A stretch of DNA of 64,000 bases from Rutidosis leptorrhynchoides. Taxonomy: Eukaryota; Streptophyta; Magnoliopsida; Asterales; Asteraceae. The first letter of the stretch is position 1. Each line of letters opens with the position of its first letter. The position numbers and the translations under genes are program-made. Under the pieces are notes generated by a model, which saw only the letters and a list, made by a program, of their open reading frames with translations, did not search any database and was not told where the DNA came from. The DNA lies in assembly GCF_046630445.1 (NCBI RefSeq), contig NC_092338.1, positions 153,312,501-153,376,500 on the forward strand. Direction: 5' to 3'. Shown here in pieces: positions 9,864 through 28,073 of the stretch.

Positions 9864-12484
9864 ATACTCCGTAAAAGTTATGTAATTTCTAAAGTCTTTA
9901 GGGATTATTCAGTTCTAGTTTCAACCGTAAATCAAATGAGTTTAATTTAATATTAACTCATTAAATCTATGTTACATCTGAAGAAAATATGTACATATAT
10001 ATTTTCATAAAGACTGTAATAAAATTCTGTTGTACAAAATATTAATTGTGAAAATTTTTTTAACGGGTAGGTAATACCCGAGAGATATATAAATTCACAA
10101 TTAATATATTACATTTTTCGAATCTGATTAAGCAAATCATCAACTATACTCCCAAAATCTCACAACAATATACATTCTTGTATAGAAATCAAAACAACCA
10201 TTCTCACCCAAATTTGATTACGCATTCTGATTTTGACAAATCAAAATCCAAATCATGATTTAACAGAAGACATCACTCTTAGATTCCTACATCTTTCAAA
10301 GCTATACTTTGACTTCAAAACCGTGTTAGAACATCATATGTATATTAACGATTACAAACTGTGTTCAAACTCTCCGAAGTTTTCGAAGACACTTCAAACA
10401 ATGAACAATCGAGATGATGATCCAACCACATATTACCCATATTTATGTACCTAAAAAGCTCTCGAAGCCAAAGTCATAGTTCGACGCGTATCCGTGTCAG
10501 ACCCTTTGGCATTTATTAGCTAAAATGACTTTTCAATTCCTTTTCAAAGTAGACAGTTTTGTCACAGCTCCAGCAAGTCAACTTCGACTTTTCAGTCGGA
10601 CTAGTCTTATTATAACCTCGATAGATACGTTGCCCTTTTGTCATCGTTACTGGGGACCTTTCATATCTCGCCACCTTAGCAATAAACTTACCAACAACTT
10701 CAATTATCTTTGACTTTTCGAAAAATCATTATATTTATTGAAATCACATCATTTACTCATTCGCATCTTGTAACGAGAATTTTCATACGAATCATCGAAA
10801 AACAGTAACCAGTATTTTGAAATCTCGCAGCATGTCTACGCCAACAGTTATATGTGTACGTAAAACGTCTATCTCCTGGACTTACATACTTTGAATGTGA
10901 AGTTCTGAAAAATATTTTGAACTGCAAACTAGTTCTTGAAATGCTGACGAAGCATCAAAAACTGTAAACGATCTTAACAGTAAAAAGTTTGATGACAAAG
11001 AATAGTAAGGTGGTAAAGCTGAGAAAAAGAGAAGGTTTGGAACCGGAAAACGGATTGAACAAACTATGAAGGAGGCTGTGGACAAATCACAAAGACTAAA
11101 TCTGCCTTCAAAGAATCCAAATGATTCAGTGCCTGCTAAAGTCATTAACGAATACCTTACTCTTTATTCTAAACCTTTACAAACAAATCTTCATCATCAT
11201 CCATCAATATTAGAAATTCTAAGATATTATCATATCTTTCATTATAAATATCCGCGATATTTCTGAAGATATTTTCACAACTAATCTTATCTGAAGTCAT
11301 TTATCTCTTTGCGCTATCAGTGTTACATCATATAAGAAACTATTAGTTTCTATATTCTATAAACTTTCGAGTTTAAATTATGAATGTTTTGAAGTAGTGT
11401 TGGGAACTGAAGCATGAGTTAGTATAATATAATGACACTTGATCAACGTGATTATATTACAGTAAGTCATGCTGAGTTTCTAATGGGACATGACGATTCA
11501 AAGACCATGCCGTCATCATGTTCCATGTTACACGACTCTTGTATTCTATTTAATCTCTAAAAATATCAAGAATATATTTTCTTGATGATTCGGTCTTTTC
11601 AGGGTATTCTGGTAAATTAACAAATCAAGATCGTGCCATTACCATTTCCTTCTTAGAACATTAACTATGTTCATTCTGAAATTCATATCTGCGAATACTG
11701 GACCATTACAAACGTTGATTAATCGCAAGAAGAAGAAACGAAAGGACAAAACTCCAAAATAGAAATTGGAGTATAAATCGCAGCAAATAGAAGGGAGCAT
11801 TAACTGTGGATGTCAATGATTATAGAAGACAAAAGAAGGGGCTTTGAAATATAAGGGAAGATATAAAACCCAACAACCACCCAAAAATTATAAACCGTAT
11901 ATATCGATGCATATAGCAATATAAAGACACGGAAGAACTAAAAACACTATAAAACCGAGAGTATAGTAGAAGTAAATAGATTCTTCCAGAGGCAGATGAA
12001 AAAGAAGAACGACAGATATGAAAGTGAGGAGTATATCGAGAATCAGTACTGGATGAAGCATATTGACAAATACTTTAAAATATGAGTTGAGGGAGAAAAA
12101 AATAGAAGGTGTGAGTTGTAAGGAAACGAAGGAGGTGAATTTATAGTGAAATAACCTACAGAGAAATCAAGATGGATTATCGTATTAATTCGAAGAGAAT
12201 CATAAACTCCTTAATCACCGAAGCATCAAATCCAACATAGATTACAAAGATTTTCTTTAAATTCGGAGATCAATTGTGATGACGTCAAAAGATATGACGA
12301 ATCACTATAATCTTATTTCCTTCATTTACGATAACTTCCCCCATACGCTTTGAGTAATCGAATTATTTTATCCATACTTCTTAGACATGATAAAACTTCA
12401 TAATCGTCATAATAACATTCTCATTGTTAGCCATAACGACCTCTATCAAATTTTGAGGACGAAATTTCTTTAACGGGTAGGTAC
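9864..12484 (+). other. Interior of element B, no recognisable gene
   Basis: The region contains the internal hairpin CGGGTAGGTAATACCCG (10064-10080) and then about 2.3 kb with only short chance frames. Around 10900-11150 there are lysine-rich fragments that might be a very decayed coding region, but no motif is identifiable. It ends with GACGAAATTTCTTTAACGGG and GTAGGTAC directly before the 3' LTR. Confidence 0.6.
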
Positions 12485-15400
12485 TGTGACGACCCGGAAA
12501 TTTCCGACTAAATTTAAACTTTATCTTTATATTATTCTGACACGATAAGCAATGTTTGTTAAGTTAAATCTCAAGGATTTTAAACTATGTTTATACATTC
12601 ATTTAAACCTCAACCAAATTCCAATGATTCACGAACCATTAAATGAACATATATGAATATGTATGTATATGTGTATATGTTATAAATTGAAAATGTCAAC
12701 AAAGTATTTAAAAGTATAATGTTTTATATGAATGTATTTGTTTCAATATGATTATCGACGAAATTAAAAAAAATATATATTAAATGATTGAATTATCAGA
12801 AACATTGAATTATGATTACAAGTCTCTGTTGAGAGGTCTACTATGATTTGAGAAATCTATTCCTCTTAACGATATTCGGAATAATTTGTAAAGCTATTTA
12901 TAAATAAAAATAAAAAGTGTCATTTACGAAAGTTAGACAAAAGCTAGTGGAGAATTGGTTTCCATAATATTCTATTAATCTATTTTCAAACGTACAAAAA
13001 CGTTTTCAGTTTAAAAAGAACTTTATTATTAAAACGTATATAACTTTTATAAATATCTAGAATCACTTTTGACAACTCATTACTTAACCAGTATAATAAA
13101 TATAACGATATTTATATTTTATTTCATTAAATATATATAACGATTTAAATTAATATTATATATATTTATACGCATATTATACATACATAGTTTTTATACT
13201 TTTACTATACTTTAACTTTACCTTTACTTTACTTTTACTTTACTTTAACTTTAATAATTCACTTTAATAATTCATACTTTAATAATTCACTTTAATAATT
13301 CATACTTTAATAATTCACTTTAATAATTCATACTTTAATAATTCACTTTAATAATTCATACTTTAATAATTCACTTTAATAATTCATACTTTAATAATTC
13401 ACTTTAATAATTCAAAAATCTATTATAAATAGAATTCAATAGGTTTCATTATTTCATAGAAACTTGAAAATACATTTCTCTAAACTCTCTCAATCGATTT
13501 ACATATATATATATATATATATTTGCTCTATATTATTTCAAGATATTATTAGTATACATAAAATATTACGATGGAGTGATGTCCGAGTGATTTCAAAATA
13601 GTTTTTTGAATGAGTCGAAGCTAAGGAAATTATGGGTTATAGCTATGGAGGTGATGGGTATGGTTCATGGGTATGCTCGTGAGGTCAATCTAGTGTTTAT
13701 CATCTCCGTTGCGTCTACGTACTTTCCTGCAATATTGAATCTCAATATTGATACGTGAGCACTCATAACTTAACTTTTATATATCAATAGTGTATCCCTG
13801 ACTAGTGCTCGAGTATATAGGATTATGCATGCTTGTACATTCGATATTGTCCTTAGATAGGTTTGTTGAATCCTGAATTAGATACATATGCTACTGAGAT
13901 AGGGTATATGATATGCATGTCATTGGAAAGCTAGCGAAAAATTAAGAACTTTTCATTTAGATATCGAATGGTTTCGATGAACGGATTTGAAGTTATAGTC
14001 AACTGAATTTTAGTATTATTGTTAAAATGATTATTATTACTATCGTCGTTATTATTTTAATAGAAATATCATTGTTATTATAAAATATCATTATTACTAT
14101 TATGTTAGTATTATCATTTTATCATAATAACATTTTTAGTAAATATAAATATTGTTATTTTTTTATAGAATAATAATAATTATTATTACAAAATAATACA
14201 ACTTTTACTTATTATTATTATGATCAATATTATTTTATCAAATAAATGGGGGATACAAAGATATTTTTCACCACGCGTAATATAATTACATTAATAATAC
14301 TTACCACTATAGTTTTAAGATATTAAGTGAACTTTATAAATTTTACTACTTAAGATATATAAAAGTATATTTTATCATATATAAATGTTAATATAAATTT
14401 TTATAAATAAATGACTTTTATTATTATAAAATCTAATAAATATATTTAAACATATAAAACGACTATAGTTAAGTTATATAATAAACACATATAAATTTTA
14501 GAAGTCATTTTGGGTCAAGTTGACTTTTGTTGACTTTTGCATATTAGTCTCGAGCATTAGGATTGTGGTACACTATGACTTGACCAAAAATTGTTAGACA
14601 AATATTGACCAACATATAAATATATATAATTAATATAGGTTCGTGAATCCGAGGCCAACCTTGCACTTGTTAAATGACGTTATATGTATTTTTACTACGA
14701 AATACTGTATGGTGAGTTTCATTTGCTCCCTTTTATATATATTTTTGGGACTGAGAATACATGCGCTGTTTTTTTATAAATGTTTTACGAAATAGGCACA
14801 AGTACTAAAACTAATTCTACGTGGGTTTAAACCAGAAATATACCCTTAGCTTGGTAACATTAAACTACTTGTCTAAGTACGGTAGGCGCGAATCCTAAAG
14901 ATAGATCTATTGGGCCTGACAAACCCCATCCTGACTATGGGATGCTTTAGTACTTCAAGGTTATTTTAAACACACCTGATCTGGTGTACTTCAGAGGGTA
15001 AAACATGAACGTTAAGGCTTGTTACCGGGTGCCTACAATTTATAGAATACTCTTATACACTTGCGAGTGTACATATATTTATAAACGGAAATCTTGTGGT
15101 CTATTAATATATTGAAATGATTCTTATGATAAACCTATGAACTCACCAACCTTTTGGTTGACACTTTAAAGCATGTTTATTCTCAGGTATTAAAGAAATC
15201 TTTCGCTGTGCATTAGCTCATTTTAAGGATATAACTTGGAGTCATTCATGGCATATTTTGAAAGATGTTGCATTCAAGTCATTGAGTTCATCAAGATTAT
15301 TATTATGTCAATTATAGTTGGATATGTTAAGAAATGGTGTGCATGCCGTCAACTTTCGTTGTAAAGAAAGTTTGTCTTTTAAAAACGAATGCAATGTTTG

Positions 15401-15487
15401 TAAAATGTATCATATAGAGGTCAAAATACCTCGCGATGTAATCAACTATTGTGAATCGTTTATAATGTATATGAACGGGTCCTTTCA
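12485..15487 (+). repeat. 3' LTR of element B (3003 bp)
   Basis: Starts TGTGACGACC right after the pre-LTR site and ends TCCTTTCA before the acagg duplication. It carries a perfect CAACC-TTTT-GGTTG hairpin at 15147-15160, where the 5' LTR has one mismatch (CAACC/GATTG). Confidence 0.92.
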
Positions 15488-15492
15488 ACAGG

Positions 15493-19763
<4,271 letters not shown>

Positions 19764-19785
19764 AATTTCGGGACGAAATTTATTT

Positions 19786-19798
19786 AACGGGTAGGTAC
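19786..19798 (+). other. Plus-strand primer (PPT-like) site of element A
   Basis: AACGGGTAGGTAC abuts the 3' LTR, preceded by GGGACGAAATTTATTT. The same sequence abuts the 3' LTRs of B (12472-12484) and D (37185-37197). Its position fits the plus-strand priming site; it is less purine-pure than usual. Confidence 0.6.
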
Positions 19799-22700
19799 TG
19801 TAGTGACCCGAACTTTTCCATGTTTATATATATTAATTGAGATTTATATTTACATGATTAAATGTTTCCAACATGTTAAACTTAAGACTTGATTAATTGA
19901 AATATGTTTCATATAGACAATTGACCACCCAAGTTGACCGGTGATTCACGAACGTTAAAACTTGTAAAAACTATATGATGACATATATATGGATATATAT
20001 ATATAGTTAAAATGATACTATGATAAGTAAACATATCATTAAGTATATTAAAAATGAACTACATATGTAAAAACAAGACTACTAACTTAATGATTTTTAA
20101 ACGAGACATATATATAACGATTATCGTTGTATAGACATTTAATGGATATATATCATATTAAGAGATATTCATACATGATAATATCATGATAATATAATAA
20201 TTTAAAATCTCATTTGATATTATAAACATTGGGTTAACAGCATTTAACAAGATCGTTAACCTAAAAGTTTCAAAACAACACTTACATGTAACGACTAACG
20301 ATGACTTAACGACTCAGTTAAAATGTATATACATGTAGTGTTTTAATATGTATTTATACACTTTTGAAAGACTTCAATACACTTATCAAAATACTTCTAT
20401 TTAACAAAAATGCTTACAATTACATCCTCGTTCAGTTTCATCAACAATTCTACTCGTATGCATCCGTATTCGTACTCGTACAATACACAGCTTTTAGATG
20501 TATGTACTATTAGTATATATACTCCAATGATCAGCTCTTAGCAGCCCATGTGAGTCACCTAACACATGTGGGAACCATCATTTGGCAAATAGCATGAAAT
20601 ATCTCATAAAATTACAAAAATATGAGTAATCATTCATGACTTATTTACATGAAAACAAAATTACATATCCTTTATATCTAATCCATACACCAACGACCAA
20701 AAACACCTACAAACACTTTAATTCTTCAATTTTCTTCATCTAATTGATCTCTCTCAAGTTCTATCTTCAAGTTCTAAGTGTTCTTCATAAATTCTACAAG
20801 TTCTAGTTACATAAAATCAAGAATACTTTCAAGTTTGCTAGCTCACTTCCAATCTTGTAAGGTGATCATCCAACCTCAAGAAATCTTTGTTTCTTATAGT
20901 AGGTTATCATTCTAATACAAGTTAATAATCATATTCAAACTTTGGTTCAATTTCTATAACTATAACAATCTTATTTCAAGTGATGATCTTACTTGAACTT
21001 GTTTTCGTGTCATGATTCTGCTTCAAGAACTTCGAGCCATCCAAAGATCCGTTGAAGCTAGATCCATTTTTCTCTTTTCCAGTAGGTTTATCCAAGGAAC
21101 TTAAGGTAGTAATGATGTTCATAACATCATTCGATTCATACATATAAAGCTATCTTATTCGAAGGTTTAAACTTGTAATCACTAGAACATAGTTTAGTTA
21201 ATTCTAAACTTGTTCGCAAACAAAAGTTAATCCTTCTAACTTGACTTTTAAAATCAACTAAACACATGTTCTATATCTATATGATATGCTAACTTAATGA
21301 TTTAAAACCTGGAAACACGAAAAACACCGTAAAACCGGATTTAAGCCGTCGTAGTAACACCGCGGGCTGTTTTGGGTTAGTTAATTAAAAACTATGATAA
21401 ACTTTGATTTAAAAGATGTTATTCTGAGAAAATGATTTTTATTATGAACATGAAACTATATCCAAAAATTATGGTTAAACTCAAAGTGGAAGTATGTTTT
21501 CTAAAATGGTCATCTAGACGTCGTTCTTTCGACTGAAATGACTACCTTTACAAAAATGACTTTTAACTTATTTTTCTGACTATAAACCTATACTTTTTCT
21601 GTTTAGATTCATAAAATATAGTTCAAAATGAAACCATAGCAATTTGATTCACTCAAAACGGATTTAAAATGAAGAAGTTATGGGTAAAACAAAATTGGAT
21701 AATTTTTCTCATTTTAGCTACGTGAAAATTGGTAACAAATCTATTCCAAATTGGTAACAAATCTATTCCAACCATAACTTAATCAACTTGTATTGTATAT
21801 TATGTAATCTTGAGATACCATAGACACGTATACAATGTTTCGACCTATCATGTCGACACATCTATATATATTTCGGAACAACCATAGACACTCTATATGT
21901 GAATGTTGGAGTTAGCTATACAGGGTTGAGGTTGATTCCAAAATATATATAGTTTGAGTTGTGATCAATACTGAGATACGTATACACTGGGTCGTGGATT
22001 AATTCAAGATAATATTTATCAATTTATTTCTGTACATCTAACTGTGGACAACTAGTTGTAGGTTACTAACGAGGACAGCTGACTTAATAAACTTAAAACA
22101 TCAAAATATATTAAAAGTGTTTTAAATATATTTTGAACATACTTTGATATATATGTATATATTGTTATAGGTTCGTGAATCAACCAGTGGCCAAGTCTTA
22201 CTTCCCGACGAAGTAAAAATATGTGAAAGTGAGTTATAGTCCCACTTTTAAAATCTAATATTTTTGGGATGAGAATACATGCAGGTTTTATAAATGATTT
22301 ACAAAATAGACACAAGTACGCGAAACTACATTCTATGGTTGAATTATCGAAATCGAATATGCCCCTTTTTATTAAGTCTGCTAATCTAAGAATTAGGGAA
22401 CAGACACCCTAATTGACGCGAATCCTAAAGATAGATCTATTGGGCCTAACAAACCCCATCCAAAGTACCGGATGCTTTAGTACTTCAAAATTTATATCAT
22501 ATCCGAAGGGTGTCCCGGAATGATGGGGATATTCTTATATATGCATCTTGTTAATGTCGGTTACCAGGTGTTCACCATATGAATAATTTTTATCTCTATG
22601 TATGAGATGTGTATTGAAATATGAAATCTTGTGGTCTATTATTATGATTTGATATATATAGGTTAAACCTATAACTCACCAACATTTTTGTTGACGTTTT

Positions 22701-23061
22701 AAGCATGTTTATTCTCAGGTGATTATTAAGAGCTTCCGCTGTCACATACTTAAATAAGGACGAGATTTGGAGTCCATGCTTGTATGATATTGTGTAAAAA
22801 CTGCATTCAAGAAACTTATTTTGTTGTAACATATTTGTATTGTAAACCATTATGTAATGGTTGTGTGTAAACAGGATATTTTAGATTATCATTATTTGAT
22901 AATCTACGTAAAGCTTTTTAAACCTTTATTGATGAAATAAAGGTTATGGTTTGTTTTAAAATGAATGAAGTCTTTGAAAAACGTCTCATATAGAGGTCAA
23001 AACCTCGCAACGAAATCAATTAATATGGAACGTTTTTAATCAATAAGAACGGGACATTTCA
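19799..23061 (+). repeat. 3' LTR of element A (3263 bp)
   Basis: Collinear with 313-3551. It carries a local 22-bp tandem duplication (AATTGGTAACAAATCTATTC type) near 21726-21770 that is absent from the 5' LTR. It ends at 23061 against the ttggc target copy. Confidence 0.92.
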
Positions 23062-23066
23062 TTGGC

Positions 23067-26000
23067 TACCACATTTGCCTTCCCCGGGTGGTAACGAATC
23101 TCAAAGTCGTAATCATTCAACAATTCAATCCACCTACGCTGCCTCATATTCAGTTGTTTCTGATTAAATATGTGCTGAAGACTTTTGTGGTCGGTATATA
23201 TAATACTTTTGACCCCATATAAGTAGTGCCTCCAAGTCTTTAATGCAAAAACAATCGCGCCTAATTCCAAATCATGCGTCGTATAATTTTGTTCGTGAAT
23301 CTTCAATTGTCTAGACGCATAAGCAATCACCTTCGTTCGTTGCATTAATACACAACCGAGACCTTGCTTTGATGCGTCACAATAAATCACAAAATCATCA
23401 TTCCCTTCAGGCAATGACAATATAGGTGCCGTAGTTAGTTTTTTCTTCAATAACTGAAACGCTTTCTCTTGTTCATCCTTCCATTCAAATTTCTTCCCTT
23501 TATGCGTTAATGCAGTCAAGGGTTTTGCTATTCTGGAAAAGTCTTGGATGAACCTTCTGTAGTAACCAGCTAGTCCTAAAAACTGGCGTATGTGTTTCGG
23601 AGTTTTCGGGGTTTCCCACTTTTCAACAGTTTCTATCTTTGCCGGATCCACCTTAATACCTTCTTTGTTCACTATGTGACCGAGGAATTGAACTTCTTCC
23701 AACCAAAATGCACACTTTGAAAACTTAGCGTACAATTCTTCCTTCCTCAATACTTCTAACACCTTTCTCAAATGTTCACCGTGTTCTTGGTCATTCTTTG
23801 AGTAAATAAGTATGTCATCAATGAAAACAATGACAAACTTGTCAAGGTATGGTACACACACTCGGTTCATAAGGTCCATGAACACAGCTGGTGCATTAGT
23901 TAAACCAAACGGCATGACCATAAACTCGTAATGACCGTAACGTGTTCTGAAAGCAGTCTTTGGAATATCATCTTCTTTCACCCGCATTTGATGATACCCG
24001 GAACATAAGTCAATCTTTGAATAAATAGACGAGCCTTGTAGTTGATCAAATAAGTCGTCGATTCTCGGTAGTGGGTAGCGGTTTTTGATGGTAAGTTTGT
24101 TCAACTCTCGGTAGTCGATACACAACCTGAATGTACCATCTTTCTTCTTGACAAACAAAACAGGAGCTCCCCACGGCGATGTGCTTGGTCGAATGAAACC
24201 ACGCTCTAAAAGTTCTTGTAATTGGCTTTGCAGTTCTTTCATCTCGCTGGGTGCGAGTCTGTAAGGAGCATGAGCTATTGGTGCAGCTCCTGGTACAAGA
24301 TCTATTTGAAATTCAACGGATCGATGTGGGGGTAATCCCGGTAATTCTTTCGGAAATACATCGGGAAATTCTTTTGCAATGGGAACATCATTGATGCTCT
24401 TTTCTTCAGTTTGTACTTTCTCGACGTGTGCTAGAACAGCATAGCAACCTTTTCTTATTAGTTTTTGTGCCTTCAAATTACTAATAAGATGTAGCTTCGT
24501 GTTGCCCTTTTCTCCGTACACCATTAAGGGTTTTCCTTTTTCTCGTATAAAGCGAATTGCATTTTTGTAACAAACGATCTCTGCTTTCACTTCTTTCAAC
24601 CAGTCCATACCGATTATCACATCAAAACTCCCTAACTCTACTGGTATCAAGTCAATCTTAAATATTTCGCTACCCAGTTTAATTTCTCGATTCTGGCATA
24701 TATTATCTGCTGAAATTAATTTACCGTTTGCTAATTCGAGTAAAAATTTACTATCCAACGGTGTCAATGGACAACTTAATTTAGCACAAAAATCTCTACT
24801 CATATAGCTTCTATCCGCACCCGAATCAAATAAAACATAAGCAGATTTATTGTCAATAAGAAACGTACCCGTAACAAGCTCCGGGTCTTCCTGTGCCTCT
24901 GCCGCATTAATATTGAAAACTCTTCCGCGGCCTTGTCCATTCGTGTTCTCCTGGTTCGGGCAATTTCTAATAATGTGGCCTGATTTTCCACATTTATAAC
25001 AAACTACATTGGCATAACTTGCTCCGACACTACTTGCTCCGCCATTACTCGTTCCGACACCATTTCTTCCTTTTGTTCTGTTAACCCTTGGTCCGTAGAC
25101 CTCACACTTCACCGCGCTATGACCATTTCTTTTACACTTGTTGCAAAATTTGGTGCAGAACCCCGAGTGATACTTTTCACACCTTTGGCATAGCTGCTTC
25201 TGATTGTTGTTGTTGTTGCGGTTGTTATTATTGTTGGGATGATTGTTGTAGTTGCTGTTGTTGTTGTTGTTGTTGTTGTTGTTGGGCCGTTTGTTGTAGT
25301 TGCGATTGATGTTGCGATTGTTGGGATAATTGTTGCAATTATTGTTGTAATTGTTGTTGTTGTTGTATTGGTGATTCTTATCACCGTTTTCCTCCCACTT
25401 TCTTTTGACTTGCTTCACATTGGCCTCTTCAGCAGTCTGTTCTTTAATTATTTCTTCAATCTGGTTCACTAGTTTGTGAGCCATTCTACATGCCTGTTGT
25501 ATGGAGGTGGCCTCGTGTGAACTTATATCTTCTTGGATTCTTTCCGGTAATCCTTTCACAAACGCGTCGATCTTCTCTTCCTCATCTTCGAACGCTCCTG
25601 GACACAATAGGCATAATTCTGTGAATCGTCTTTCGTACGTGGTAATATCAAATCCTTGGGTTCGTAACCCTCTAAGTTCTGTCTTGAGCTTATTGACCTC
25701 GGTTCTGGGACGGTACTTCTCGTTCATTAAGTGCTTGAATGCTGACCACGGTAGTGCGTAAGCATCATCTTGTCCCACTTGCTCTAGATAGGTATTCCAC
25801 CATGTTAACGCAGAACCTGTGAAGGTATGCATAGCGTACTTCACTTTGTCCTCTTCAGTACACTTACTTGTGGCAAACACCGATTCGACCTTCTCGGTCC
25901 ACCGTTTCAATTCGATCGGTCCTTCGGTTCCATCAAATTCCAAAGGTTTGCAGGCAGTGAATTCTTTGTAGGTGCATCCTACACGATTTCCTGTACTACT

Positions 26001-26117
26001 AGATCCAAGGTTATTGTTGGTATGTAGCGCAGCCTGTACTGCGGCTATGTCTGAAGCTAGAAAAGTACGGAATTCCTCTTCATTCATATTCACGGTGTGT
26101 CGAGTAGTCGGTGCCAT
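23067..26117 (-). pseudogene. gag-pol of element C, open up to the A insertion
   Basis: From [10 protein letters not shown] (ATG at 26117) the frame is open for about 1017 codons without a stop or frameshift until the A insertion point; the last few codons belong to A's LTR. Domains in order: gag capsid region ([12 protein letters not shown]), Asn-rich linker encoded by AAC repeats, three zinc-knuckle-like motifs ([40 protein letters not shown]), protease [10 protein letters not shown], reverse transcriptase with [10 protein letters not shown], and RNase H through [10 protein letters not shown]. The upstream frame is open to an ATG at 26153, but the shared MAPTT start is preferred. The remainder is at 1-312. 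C was a good protein source before A landed in it. Confidence 0.92.
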
Positions 26118-26249
26118 TTCCTTCAAAATAGTCAAATGGAACAAGTTAATCATACAGAATATTAAGAGTAGTTAATAGTATTTCGTAGCATAATATGAAC
26201 TCATTTATAAAAGCTTTTTCTTCATATTAGCGTTTTATAAGTTTAAATT

Positions 26250-26266
26250 CGGGTAGTACCTACCCG
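26250..26266. other. Internal hairpin of element C
   Basis: CGGGTAG and CTACCCG arms, identical in arms to the copy at 5388-5404 but on the other strand, between the F-box gene and gag. Confidence 0.65.
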
Positions 26267-26444
26267 TTAAGTTCATACTTAGTAGCTAATATACAATTCT
26301 ATATGAAAAACTGATTATAATAATATTTCGCGTTCAAACTTTTATACAATATTTTAGAAACTTACGATACCGCTTATTTTACACAAAGCATGAAATATAG
26401 CACACAATAACTTTGATACAAGATAGTTGTGAAGATAATTCTAG

Positions 26445-27128
26445 CTAGTACACAAGTCGTTCAGCAAAGGCAACAAAGACACGTAATTCATACGTCCAGA
26501 AACAAGTCATGCATTCTGGTTTTACTAGGACTACTTCCCATCCTTGGTCTTGTGGAACATAACCGTTTTGGCCGTTGATAAGACAGTGTGTTGTAACGTC
26601 GTCAAAGGGACGAGGGTTACGTAATGTCCAACAGTCCCGTAACAATCTAAAAACCTTGTTTCTCACCCCAACTACTGAGTCCGTTACTTGTGGAAATGTT
26701 TTGTTTAATAGTTGTAGCCCGATGTTCTTGTTCTCACTTTGGTGAGAAGCGAACATTACTAACCCGTAAGCATAACATGCTTCTTTATGTTGCATGTTAG
26801 CCGCTTTTTCTAAATCATGAAGTCCTATGTTCGGATACATTGAGTCAAAATAATTTCTTAACCCGTTGCGTAAAATAGCACTTGGGTTCCCCGCAATATA
26901 TGCGTCAAAGTAAACACATCGTAACTTATGGGTTTCCCAATGTGATATCCCCCATCTTTCAAACGAAAGTCTCTTATAAACCAAGGCATTCTTGGAACGT
27001 TCTTCGAATGTCTTACAAACTGATTTTGCCGTAAATAGTTGTGCTGAAGAATTCTGACCGACTCTAGACAAGATTTCATCGATCATGTCTCCGGGTAGGT
27101 CTCTTAAAATATTGGGTTGTCTACCCAT
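26445..27128 (-). CDS. F-box protein carried by retrotransposon C
   Basis: This intact 227-codon frame is collinear with the F-box gene of A, with about 17 amino-acid differences counted by eye and no indel. It has the F-box at residues 7-47 (LPGDMIDEILSRVG; SVCKTFEE), the NMQHKEACYAYGL Sel1-like segment and the C-terminal KPECMTCFWTYELRVF block. A likely role is as a substrate adaptor in a SKP1-cullin-F-box ubiquitin ligase in the host cell; the substrate is unknown. Preservation of length and key blocks in two separate copies argues that the protein mattered for the element, but a substitution-ratio test is needed to prove that. Confidence 0.85.
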   Translation of the reverse strand: MGRQPNILRDLPGDMIDEILSRVGQNSSAQLFTAKSVCKTFEERSKNALVYKRLSFERWGISHWETHKLRCVYFDAYIAGNPSAILRNGLRNYFDSMYPNIGLHDLEKAANMQHKEACYAYGLVMFASHQSENKNIGLQLLNKTFPQVTDSVVGVRNKVFRLLRDCWTLRNPRPFDDVTTHCLINGQNGYVPQDQGWEVVLVKPECMTCFWTYELRVFVAFAERLVY

Positions 27129-27264
27129 TTTGTGTTTTTATACTCTAAAATAGACAAGAGTTAGATTCATAAAAAAATACTTATTAATACAAGCAATTTT
27201 TACATATATCATAAAGCATAAGCACACTATATTACATATATTACACCATACGAATACAACTATC

Positions 27265-27864
27265 TTATTCCGACTCGCTCGTTTCTTCTTCTTCGGTTTT
27301 GGTTCGTTTTGCCAAGTTTCTAGGGATATATGATGTTCCCCTAATACTAGCTGTCGTTTTCCACAACGGTTTAGAAAAACCTGGTGGTTTAGAGGTTCCC
27401 GGGTCATTGTTACAACATAAGGACTTTGGGGGTTGACGATACATATAAAGTTCATCGGGGTTGCAATTAGATTTCTCTATTTTTATGCCCTTTCCCTTAT
27501 TATTTTCTTTTGCCTTTTTAAATTCAGTTGGGGTAATTTCTATAACATCATCGGAATTCTCGTCGGAATCCGATTCATCGGAGAATTGGTAATCCTCCTA
27601 ATATTTTGCTTCCTTGGCGGAAACACCATTGACCATAATTAACCTTGGTCGGTTGGTTGAGGATTTTCTTTTACTTAACCGTTTTATTATTTCCCCCACC
27701 GGTTCTATTTCCTCCTCCGGTTCCTCCTCTTCCGGTTCTGATTCTTCTTCCGGTTCTGATTCTTCTTCCGGTTCTTCTTCGGAAACTTGTGAATCAGTCC
27801 AATAAATATTCGACTCTTCGTTATTATTAGGTGAGTCAATGGGATTTGTGCTAGAGGTAGACAT
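27265..27864 (-). pseudogene. Acidic repeat protein gene of element C, premature stop
   Basis: Starts MSTSSTNPIDSPNNNEES and has an EEESEP/EEEEPEEE acidic tract with a repeat number unlike A or D. A TGG-to-TAG type change after KEAKY stops it at codon 89 (27598). Downstream, the frame continues without the one-base loss seen in A near 4074, but later frame differences remain. It ends in the EEETSESE-like tail (stop at 27265-27267). Lies between the primer site and the F-box gene. Confidence 0.7.
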
Positions 27865-28059
27865 CTATCACACAATATCAAACATGTTTAGAGATTAATA
27901 TATCACATAATATATACATGTTAATAATATATAGTTTCCAACAAGAATGTTAAGCAATCATTTTTAAAGAAAACACGGTCGAAGTCCAGACTCACTAATG
28001 CATCCTAACAAACTCGATAAGACACACTAATGCAAATTTTCTGGTTCTCTAAGACTAAC

Positions 28060-28071
28060 ACTCGGATACCA
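28060..28071 (-). other. Primer-binding site of element C
   Basis: On the minus strand TGGTATCCGAGT follows the LTR end by 2 nt; it differs at two bases from the tRNA-iMet complement TGGTATCAGAGC. Confidence 0.7.
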
Positions 28072-28073
28072 AC

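Noticed and set aside
24800..24991. Basic ORF (RTRRTRMDK) inside the C protease region
   Set aside because: Alternative frame of gag-pol, also present in A and D for the same reason.
25261..25381. Tandem repeat resembling a CRISPR-like or satellite array
   Set aside because: It is the AAC-codon Asn repeat of gag, not an array with spacers; CRISPR is not expected in a plant nuclear genome.
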